Source: Cylicocyclus nassatus
Lineage: Eukaryota; Nematoda; Chromadorea; Rhabditida; Strongylidae
Reading direction: 5' to 3'
Assembly: GCA_958299035.1 (NCBI GenBank)
Contig: CATQJL010000001.1
Location: 36,122,780-36,186,779 of the forward strand
Length of the DNA: 64,000 nt
Under the pieces are notes generated by a model. It did not search any database, was not told the origin of the DNA, and saw nothing but the letters and a program-made list of their open reading frames with translations. A program made the translations under genes and the position numbers. Of this stretch, positions 56,438 to 64,000 are shown piece by piece. The first letter of the stretch is position 1; the number at the start of each line of letters is the position of its first letter.

Positions 56438-56743
56438 ATATATGTATGCGTAAGACTGTCACATGTTTGCCCTTAACTCCGCTTTAATATGACATTGTCG
56501 TGTTGATAGTATTTAGAATCGGTAAAGGATGGTTTGAACTTGATATGAGCCAGCGTCAAGACCTCCATTTTTGAAAAGAATATAAGTTTTTGACAAACTT
56601 TGGCTATTGTTATCATAGGAAAATTTTTGTAGAAAAAATCCGTCGGGTACATCATGTAAAAAACTTGAATTACTGTACAGTAATGTATAAATCTAAGCAA
56701 ATCACAATAAGAGTTGAAGATGTCAACTAACTTGCGCCAAGTT

Positions 56744-56940
56744 TCAAGCTGAACTGATAAACTCTAATTGAGACCTTTTTGTCGCCACATCAAATGAGTG
56801 ACTAAATATAAGCGGTAGCAGAGAGGAAAACCAATAGATATTAGTAAGAACAAAGTGATACCTCGTAAGATCAAATAACCTTGCCATACTGGTTGTCAAT
56901 TCTTTCAAGGGTATTAGTGACATGGCGACCCCGATTTGCT
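56744..56940 (-). CDS. Candidate last two exons of an unidentified gene
   Basis: On the minus strand an acceptor (ATATTCAG) above 56,940 opens 79 nt encoding QIGVAMSLIPLKELTTSMAR plus LFDLT. A GTATCA donor and TATATTTAG acceptor then bound a 60-nt intron. The last exon (56,801-56,744) reads SHSFDVATKRSQLEFISSA to a stop. The 60-nt intron is in frame and stop-free, so it could instead be coding. I do not recognise the family, and upstream exons could not be placed because the region above 57,230 may be chimeric. Confidence 0.3.
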
Positions 56941-57229
56941 GAATATTCACAGAACATAGCTTTCAGCTTTAACGGTAGGAAAACTCAACAACACAAAAAA
57001 CATAGTTTATTCTACCACAGAATCTCGAAACAACCACAAAGACTCAAAATACTATTGATTTGTTTTTGCAGCATTTGAACTACTCTCGGCCCCCATTGTC
57101 AATTCCAAACTGTCAACGGCATTCACTAATCTGCTCAAATGCATTCGGAAATCGCATTTCCACAATGCCATCATTTCTTCCCGAAATTGAAATTATACCT
57201 TTCCATTTATCTTTACCCGTCCTCATCCA

Positions 57230-57254
57230 GTACTCTGCGTTGATACCACTGCTT
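57230..57254 (-). other. Exact match to a synthetic SMART cDNA PCR primer
   Basis: All 25 bases are the reverse complement of the commercial SMART oligo that begins AAGCAGTGGTATC and ends CGCAGAGTAC. A 25-base chance match in 64 kb is not credible. On the minus strand it is followed by TGGATGAGGACGG, not by the oligo-dT or GGG expected at a normal cDNA end. The join is therefore probably a library or assembly chimera. Confidence 0.8.
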
Positions 57255-57319
57255 CAAAATCATGTTGATCTAAATAGTAGGTCTGGTAAAAGAAGGTGTG
57301 TCCGCTACCATGTTCAAAA

Positions 57320-57551
57320 GGCCTGAGGCATACCTCACCAATTCGGTCGAGTCGCCCCTTTCATTCGACTTGGCCATTGTCAGATTTCTACAAACTTATT
57401 GTGCGCGTTTATCGAACGCATATTAGGTAGCTTGTGTGAGTTGTTGTAAATGTATCGAGTTCTAATCAACGGCAGGGCATTAACGACGAATGAGTCGCTA
57501 TTGTGTCAAAATCGCGCAGCGACCGGAATCGCGTGAAATATGCCTTGGGCC
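57320..57551. mobile_element. 232-bp Tourist/Harbinger-like MITE (GGCCTGAGGCATA ends)
   Basis: Left end GGCCTGAGGCATACCTCACC and right end, inverted, GGCCCAAGGCATATTTCACG; AAA flanks both sides. Partial relative at 27,401. Confidence 0.65.
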
Positions 57552-57624
57552 AAAAGCAATTGACAAATGACTTACCTCTCAACATATTTCGTTAAGAGTG
57601 TAAGAGTATTTATTACGTAAAAGC

Positions 57625-57995
57625 CAGTGGCGTACCGAGGGGGGGGGGGCGGGGGGGGGGGCGCGCCCCCCCCCCCCGAGAACGGGTCGCGAAATTTTTG
57701 AAAGTTACTTACATGCGTTATAAAAAATGTGCAAATGACTTGTTTATTTTTGTAAACAATTAAAATAATTTTTTAAATTTTTTAAAAATTCAAAATAGCT
57801 TTATAAAAAAAAATTTTTTCGGTGGCGTGGCTGACGCCACGCCCGCTTTTTCCAGATTTTAGGGGTTGGGAGCCCGCAAAATTGTTGAGAAGCCCCCCTA
57901 AAATTTTTTCGGAGTGCGTGGCTAACGCCACGCACCTTCATTTAAAATTTTTTTTGCCGCGCCCCCCCCGAGCCGAAATCCTGGGTACGCCACTG
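57625..57995. mobile_element. hAT-type MITE, copy B, with perfect 8-bp duplication
   Basis: Begins CAGTGGCGTACCGAGG and ends CTGGGTACGCCACTG, flanked by GTAAAAGC at 57,617-57,624 and 57,996-58,003. Inverted relative to copy A at 21,176-21,530. Long G and C runs near 57,639-57,680. It inserted into the left end of the GC-rich MITE at 57,997-58,143. Confidence 0.9.
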
Positions 57996-57996
57996 G

Positions 57997-58143
57997 TAAA
58001 AGCTTATTCGAGATGAAGGCGGCCGCCCGCGACGCGAGGCGTGCGCGGGCTTATCCTAATGATAAGAAATGCTCGAACACGCGGGTCGCGTCCGCTCCGT
58101 GTCGCAATCTGGACCGACCGCCTTCGTCATGAAAGAGCTTTTA
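57997..58143. mobile_element. 147-bp GC-rich MITE (TAAAAGCT ends)
   Basis: TAAAAGCTTATTCGAGATGA then AGGCGGCCG on the left; inverted TAAAAGCTCTTTCATGACGA then AGGCGGTCG on the right. The TIR core is shared with the element at 8,560-8,784. Its left end coincides with the target site of the hAT MITE. Confidence 0.7.
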
Positions 58144-58836
58144 TAGAATGTGTAAAGTATTCGAAGAGATTTTTTTTTGGAGGAGAGGGCGAAAAAATTT
58201 TCGAATATTTTCTTCTTAAAAAAGATTTCGAATTACTTCAAAAATTTCCACGCACATATAACATCATCAGGAGCTCAATTTTGTATGAATAATGTCAGTT
58301 ATTCGCAAATGTGAACTTGCACATTTTATAACCGCATTACTCACAATGCTCCAGCACTTCCGCAGTGGTCAGTATGCTGGCAGCGGTTAAATCCCCTCGT
58401 TCCGCCATTGAGTATCTAACGCTACTTGACCGTTACATGCTTAACACTGCGCAAGTGCTGGAACACTGCCAGCGTTAGCACAGCGGTTGGTCTTGGATCG
58501 TTCAAGCTCATTACCTTACAATCTAGAGCGTTACACTATAATTTCACGTCGAAAAATAACCATTTTTTGTATGATGCGGAAACCAAACGGTAAAACTGCG
58601 CCATCATTTGTGTATAGCTTGTTACAAACTAAACTCATTTGTAGGAACGCTGCTATCTGAGGGCCGCATGCATAAACATCCCCACTGGTGGAACCAGCTC
58701 AAAAAAGCTATATATTTAGAGCTCTGATGTTCTGGATATTACGAGGTCAAAGGTTTTACTGTTCTTTACTACTAGGTAAACCGTGATGGCATTTTGGCTC
58801 TTTGACCATCACTGAGGATTTCTTTTCTATCAACTA
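58144..58836. other. Intergenic, nothing recognised
   Basis: No supported gene. A weak inverted pair (CTCCAGCACTTCCGCAGTGG and GCGCAAGTGCTGGAACACTG) near 58,350-58,470 may be an old MITE. Confidence 0.4.
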
Positions 58837-59751
58837 CATGGTGGGGCAAAAGACTGGGAGCCTAGTAGTTTTTCAGATAATATCGGAAGGAAAGTTCCTA
58901 AAAACGAAGAGTTTGGTACACGCATAACCCGAACCATCGTCGCAGCTCTCAGAGTTTGGAATTGACTTTTGGAATATCTTGGCTTCAAAGCAGCCCTTCT
59001 AAACCTTGTTGTGTCCTCCTGTCGTGGCACGCAGATGATTGTAATGAGATTCGTTCACGCTTTTATGATAACCGCTTCTTCCTCTAGGCAAATGTGCAGT
59101 ATGATGGAGCGAGCTTTTGGCAGCGAAAATTACATGGGAATTTTGCAATGTTTGTGAATTTTTTTTGGAATTTTAAGTGAAAGCAAGTGTGTTCGCGTAC
59201 GGGAAATTCGGATGCGATTGCGCGAACGGGGACGAAAAATCATAATCTAAAATGTATTATAACTGCTCCGTCTACCAAATTCGAATTGATATCTATACAG
59301 AAGAAAGAATATAGCCTAGAACTGAGTACCTGCTGCGCTCCTATAGTTTTCAAATTTTTTTTTGAAGCCAAATGACCATTGGCACGCTGGCAATATTGGC
59401 AAAATTATTTTGCGTTTTCGAAAGAATAGTTTCTGCAAATGCTACTACTACGATGTGATAGCGCAAAGCCTCCGCTACATTGTATGCACAAAAGTGTTGC
59501 TGAATACTCACATCTTTAGCCACGAAATATTTTGTGAATACCAAAATCTTGATTTTCTTGCTCTGCGATAGCCATTGTTTGATAGATCCAGTTCCTACAA
59601 AAACATATGGCAGGCATTTTTGCAAGGTAAAGTATGTTTTATAGAGCTTATTCGCAATATTATGTGGCACAAACTTAGAAGCAAAATTGTACGTAGTTTC
59701 GTGATTTACAACACTGACTCGGCTCCCAGACTTTTGCCCCCCCCCCCCACT
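58837..59751. mobile_element. ~915-bp TIR element (GGGGCAAAAGWCTGGGAGCC ends)
   Basis: Left CATGGTGGGGCAAAAGACTG and right, inverted, GGGCAAAAGTCTGGGAGCC with an expanded G run; TA lies outside both (58,835-58,836 and 59,752-59,753). No transposase recognised. Confidence 0.7.
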
Positions 59752-59766
59752 CTAAACAACACAGCT

Positions 59767-60118
59767 CCAAATACTTAATGCTATATCTTCTCTTCCAAAG
59801 CGGTTGAGGCCACCTAGACTATCGTGGATTAGGTGACAGTACCCTCAGCCATTGCTGCGCAAATACCTTTGGTAAGCGTCGCTTGTTTTACTGCGGGGGT
59901 GCTACTCAAAGTTCAAAATTACTTTAAGTGATGAGCTTTGATTTTAAGCGCTTATAAAAATAACGCCGTGTGGCAGTGCCCACCTATAAACCTCTATCGG
60001 AAGGCTTAGATCCGTAGATATGCACTACATTCGCCAAAACTTGGGCATCCAGTTAAGTTTCTGTTTGAGAAAATTGCCTTTATTTTTTAGATGCCCCATC
60101 AGTTCTAGATCACCTTAA
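59767..60118 (+). mobile_element. Right-half copy of the 24,574 element
   Basis: Follows the 24,574-25,448 copy from about ATACTTAATGCTA to the right TIR (TAGATCACCTTAATA), with ATCGTGGATTAGGTGACAGT and TAACGCCGTGTGGCAGTGCC shared. The left half is absent. Confidence 0.7.
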
Positions 60119-60255
60119 TATAAACGTATAGAACAGTAGTGAAGTTTTGTGAGATTTTTGATAAGTTTCGAGTTATATCTGTGGTTCATCGCAATTCTCA
60201 TGACTTCGATACAAAATTTGCTCTCATAAAACATGCTTAGCACTGCTGAGTTATA

Positions 60256-60938
60256 CAGGGTGTCCCAAAAAGGTGTGCATACTGCTTGATCGTATCAACT
60301 CTCTTGCTTTCATGTTTATCGCCGAACTTAAAGTACCATTCTGTCGCGAGTTTCAACTAAGATTTACAGCACGAAGCAAACCATCAATCCCTCTTCATTA
60401 CTGTAGGATTACAATACGAATTTCAGCACATAGTGCCACAGTGGATTAGGCCTTTTGAAGAGAAAATTGTCAAAAATCTGGATATTTGTATAACAAGGTT
60501 TTCATGTTTTTATCGTGCCGTTTCCACTACACAACTTCTTACCAGCTTCTCGAGCTTTTAATAGTGTAATCACATTTTTGATGAACATTTGAAAACACTT
60601 GTTACTCTGAACCAGAAATTACTTACGAAAGAAAATTACTTACGCATTACAGTAAAGTGCACATTTCATACTTAGTACCAATGACTTCGATTAGTCTAGT
60701 GCAAGAATTTCTGGCTTGCTTGCTTTTTTTCTGAAGCAAAAACGTTTTTAGTTTTCAAACATTCTTCTTGAAGTTTCCGCAATTCTGCTGTAATAATGAC
60801 TGAATGATGTTCCGCTTTATACTGTAGATCTAAGTTCAACTTCGCCATACAGAACAGTGTCTCAAACTTGGCGAAAGACATGAAAGCAACAGAGTTAAAA
60901 ACGGTCAAACGGTGTGCACATCTTTTTGAGGCACTCTG
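60256..60938. mobile_element. 683-bp Tc1-type MITE, same family as 38,908-39,584
   Basis: Begins CAGGGTGTCCCAAAAAGGTG and ends with a diverged inverted copy (TTTTTGAGGCACTCTG), flanked by TA (60,254-60,255 and 60,939-60,940). The interior shares AAAGTACCATTCTGTMG and CTGTAGGATTAC with the 38-kb copy. Confidence 0.8.
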
Positions 60939-61393
60939 TATTAACACTGCAACTTTGTAATGTTTTCATTGACTTTGAAGAAAAGTATTACGGGATTCAA
61001 AGGTGGATGAGGAAAATGCGGGTCATACAGTTTCTCGCTAGTGTTTCATATGTTTACAGCAAAGAGTAGCAAAACCCTCACTGCATAATTAGATTAGCTT
61101 AAAGTTCAAAACACTGGGAACTTCAGGATATGAAGCTTTTTTTTGAGCTGCCTCCCCCTCCCCAGCTCGGAGGGTATTGCATGCTATCCTAAATGTCATT
61201 TTTCAAAAACAAATTTGAAGATAGACACAAGGAGATCAACTTGCGAGAGCAAACATACGTCCAATCCTCATATACCATGCACAAAAGTATTGTCATTTTC
61301 ACAAGGCAAGCTCTCAAATTTGAAAATGTTGCTCAGCCTTTTCACAATCATAAACTGAACTGTTCTTGAACACTTCCTTCCCATTTTCGTAAC

Positions 61394-61399
61394 TGATAA
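61394..61399 (+). promoter_or_regulatory. TGATAA GATA-factor site next to the second protease start
   Basis: ACTGATAA ends one base before the ATG at 61,400. Intestinal genes in nematodes are driven by the GATA factor ELT-2 through ACTGATAA-type sites. The position so close to the start codon is unusual, and a single 6-bp site is weak evidence. Confidence 0.25.
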
Positions 61400-61953
61400 A
61401 TGACTTCAGCGATGAGGCTGCTTGCACTTCTAATGCTCACCATTGCGAGTATTACAATGAGTGATGTTATCAAAATTCCTCTCAAGAGGGTTGAGCCTCC
61501 AATGTTCAAAATGATACGCGAGGGCACCTGGGCAACACAAATGAAAGCAATTAGGGCAATGCGGCTGCACGTAGCTAATGATAGAAACGCTCCGATAGCC
61601 CAGAAGGTAATTTTGTGAACAATTATTCAGAAGAAAGTTGAAATGGTGTTAAGTATCAGAGGGTTTTGAGTATCACATTTCCCAATACATACACACAAAA
61701 CGCACAAAAGGTTTTTGGTCAACATTATTTCAGCTGTATAATTATTGGGACCTGAATTATCTTGGTACGATTACAGTAGGGACACCAGGTCAGCAATTTA
61801 GGGTAAGCGGACATTGATCAAGAGTCACAAAGTTTAATTGGAAACACCTTTAGGTTGTTCTTGACACTGGTTCTACCGATCTTTGGGTGCCAGACTACAA
61901 GTGCCACATAGGTACTCTGCAAGTATGTGAGGAATCAGTTTGCGATCAAGGAT
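61400..61953 (+). CDS. Second pepsin-like aspartic protease, first three exons (3' part not in window)
   Basis: Paralogue of the 44,930 gene. Exons: 61,400-61,606 (69 codons, phase 0), 61,734-61,802 (69 nt), 61,854-61,953 (100 nt, phase 1). The last two lengths and all phases equal those of the first gene. Exon 1 gives a signal peptide (MTSAMRLLALLMLTIASITM) and propeptide with VIKIPLKRVEPP and MIREGTWATQMK. Exon 2 gives YLGTITVGTPGQQFR. Exon 3 gives VVLDTGSTDLWVPDYKC with the first catalytic aspartate (~96). Serine to threonine in DTGST is tolerated in the family. The flap, second DTG and C-terminus were not found in the remaining 2 kb, so intron 3 either runs past the window or the gene is truncated. 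Confidence 0.8.
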
Positions 61954-63068
61954 GTGAGCACCCTTGAGTTAATACCAATAGATGAGTCGCGAACAAACAT
62001 TTTCGGCCAAACGAAAGGTAGAAGGACACCTCGAATTTTACTAGATTTTAGAACTCTTTGTGACAATAAACAACAAGCTGCAACTCAAATCTCACTCATA
62101 CGAGCGATTTTCGCCTATCACGCTAGCAACGCTTTACCGCTCCTTTTGCAACCATTGGCATGGCGCCTCGAGCAACTCGGACGGGGTTTTTTGCTTATCT
62201 CTCAGTCTTGCGCTGCTACGCCATAACATTGCTATAAAGCAAATGACATACTATTCGGCAAACTCTTTGTTTCGTACGACCGTATTAGTCAAGCGGAAAT
62301 TCTTTTTGATTCCAGATAGAAAGGGTGAAAGCCTGGAAAACTCCGTTCTTTTTTCAAATAAAGGACAAAAGATCATTTTTTCGTTTTTATTTCCCGAAGC
62401 TGGACGAAATTCGAGGTAAACTGCGCATGAATGGATTAAGAGTGAAGAACTTTATTAAATGTTGGTAGAGGATTGTGTTTTTACTTGCTGCAAAGTAAAT
62501 ACATCTCCGCTGTCGAAACTGCCAACGAACATATGTTCTGACTTTGAGCGTTGATACAATAGGTTTGATAACTGCCCCATCAACCATTGTAGCAGTGGCA
62601 CTTCAGGTAATTTCACAAGTTTTGCCGCACAGATACTGTTTAAAGTTTTAATGGCAAAGTGATTGATTTTGCATTTCAGCAAGTATAAAAATTATTGAAC
62701 ATGTAAATGACCTTGTATAAGTATTGGCTGAAGGAGAATAACGAGTTCTAATACCTTCAAAATTGGAGCTTTTGATTATTTCTATTTTTTGAGAAAGCTA
62801 GTTATTCTGTAAGTGTCACATTACTTTCCTTCACCTTCATTTCAGGCTGCTGCATAAGTTTTGTCCAATTTGAATTTTTGAATTCAAAGTAACATATTTT
62901 CTTTCAAAGTCAACTTTTTTCCAAATTAGTTTCTGTGTGTTGAAGAATTCTTTTAGCTATCACAGGAAAAATAGCTCTTGCGAAAAACCCTAATGAAGAA
63001 GCGAGAGCTCAAAAACTTTACAGCGTTTTTCTTCAACCTTGCCTTTTTGACATGGCAATGCTCCCTTA

Positions 63069-63270
63069 GGCCCCGGACAGACTTCACGCGACTTAATCGT
63101 CGCGATCTAATCGCCAAGATTTCCATTCATTTTCATTTCACATTCAAAAATTTTGGGCTGGAAAAGTAGCACAACCGAATGCAAGTTGATCGGCATGGAA
63201 TGATGTTGTAGCAGTTGTCTCGTCGCGACTCAGTCGTGACGATCAAATTGCTCGAAGTCTGCCCGGGGCC
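63069..63270. mobile_element. 202-bp Harbinger-like MITE with TTA duplication
   Basis: Ends GGCCCCGGACAGACTTC and, inverted, GGCCCCGGGCAGACTTC, flanked by TTA at 63,066-63,068 and 63,271-63,273. A TTA/TAA duplication is characteristic of PIF/Harbinger-type MITEs. Related to the foldback at 5,168. Confidence 0.8.
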
Positions 63271-63776
63271 TTACGAGAAATGACAGGCAGCCATTTGTAG
63301 ATAGAGATAAATTTGAAAATTATTTTACTGCATAGAAGCGCCCATAGGATCTTAGCGTCGAGATAATTTTTTCTGACTGAATAAAAACAAAGCAGCTTTT
63401 CAACCTTGTTTTAGCACATGTATATTCCAACTTTCAATTCAAGAAAATTAGACTGCCGCGAGGCGTGAAAAGCGATTGGGGGTTAGGTTTTGCTAGCTCT
63501 TGCTTTACCCTGGCACCTCCAACATTAGACTCACCGATTGCCTTTCTTCACGAAAATTTATTGCATGTAGAACCTTTGTACGCATAATTATTCTTCAACA
63601 AGAAAATTATACTAATAGGACTTTTTTACATGAAAATGGTTTGTGAATATAATGGACTGTTTCACCCATACTCCATGACCAATACAAGGACTTGACTTAA
63701 AGAGCATGTTGTGGAGGTCTCGCAAGAACATTGTTAAAAACGTGTCTCGACCAGCTGGGGATCATCTTATATATAA

Positions 63777-63860
63777 AGCTGAATGTCTGTTTGCATGTTT
63801 GTATGTCTGTATGTCTGTACGTCTGTACGTCTGTCTGTCTGTTTGTCTGTCTGTACGTAT
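63777..63860 (+). repeat. (TGTC/TGTA)n tetranucleotide repeat
   Basis: GTCTGTTTGCATGTTTGTAT and about 14 further TGTN units follow TATATAAAGCTGAATGTCTG. The combination TATATAAAG-TGAATGTCTGTCTG is often seen at the start of Helitron-type and other dispersed elements. I do not see the matching other end in the window, so only the microsatellite is certain. Confidence 0.8.
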
Positions 63861-64000
63861 GTTTCGAATAGAAAACTCCATTTCTAAACCGATCCGGACC
63901 AAAGTTTGCACACATACACTTCGGGACCGGGCGGGTGATAGGCTATTTTTCGTCATCGATCGATATCGATTTTATCAATCAAAATCATGAATTTGGCTGG

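Larger units (their letters stand above)
61954..64000 (+). other. Putative intron 3 of the second protease, with repeats
   Basis: No sequence resembling exon 4 of the first gene (CxxxxCCSTDHVDACKG type) was found. It contains the MITE at 63,069-63,270 and the tetranucleotide repeat near 63,780. Short frames here are non-coding in appearance. Confidence 0.4.

Noticed and set aside
62846..62932. Possible exon 4 of the second protease after CATTTCAG
   Set aside because: It gives a few cysteines then a stop and does not resemble exon 4 of the first gene.
63706..63990. Frames rich in CLYVCMSV-type or TDRQTDRQT repeats
   Set aside because: Translation of the TGTN tetranucleotide repeat.

Overview
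The window looks like a parasitic nematode chromosome, most likely a strongylid such as a hookworm relative. This is inference from three things: a multi-exon nematode-type pepsin-like aspartic protease with short introns, GTAAG donors and TTTCAG-like acceptors; an RTE-type retrotransposon fragment of the kind abundant in strongylids; and a very high density of small terminal-inverted-repeat elements nested in one another. No bacterial features (operons, ribosome binding sites, CRISPR) are present. Most long open frames in the window fall inside palindromic repeats and are not genes.

The clear host genes are two aspartic protease paralogues on the + strand. The first (44,930-49,972) can be spliced into nine exons giving a complete 425-residue preproenzyme with both catalytic DTG motifs. 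The second (from 61,400) has its first three exons with the same exon lengths and phases (exons 2 and 3 are 69 and 100 nt in both genes); the rest lies beyond the window edge or is missing. Weak candidate exons of other genes are on the minus strand at 11,037-11,218, 26,999-27,046 and 56,744-56,940.

The left end (1-4,900) is a stack of retroelement debris, all reading on the minus strand: an RTE reverse transcriptase fragment, then a Bel/Pao-like element with an LTR at 4,591-4,899 and a retropepsin at 1,051-1,341, interrupted by DNA elements. From 5 to 16 kb are DNA-element foldbacks. From 16,458 to 21,017 is a complete but dead Penelope-like element (RT plus GIY-YIG endonuclease) with ~1.1-kb inverted arms and a perfect 14-bp target duplication. 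The rest is intergenic DNA filled with mariner/Tc1-type, hAT-type and Harbinger-like non-autonomous elements, several nested in each other and one mariner relic inside protease intron 6.

The most interesting pattern is a family of three elements, the Penelope-like element and two small non-coding ones (12,774-13,763 and 34,378-34,741). Each carries a hammerhead-ribozyme-like motif at both ends in opposite orientation, followed by the same 3' tail boxes, and each is flanked by its own 13-14-bp target duplication. The two small ones look like non-autonomous foldback elements moved by Penelope machinery. Separately, 57,230-57,254 matches all 25 bases of a common synthetic cDNA-amplification primer, which points to an assembly or library artefact.
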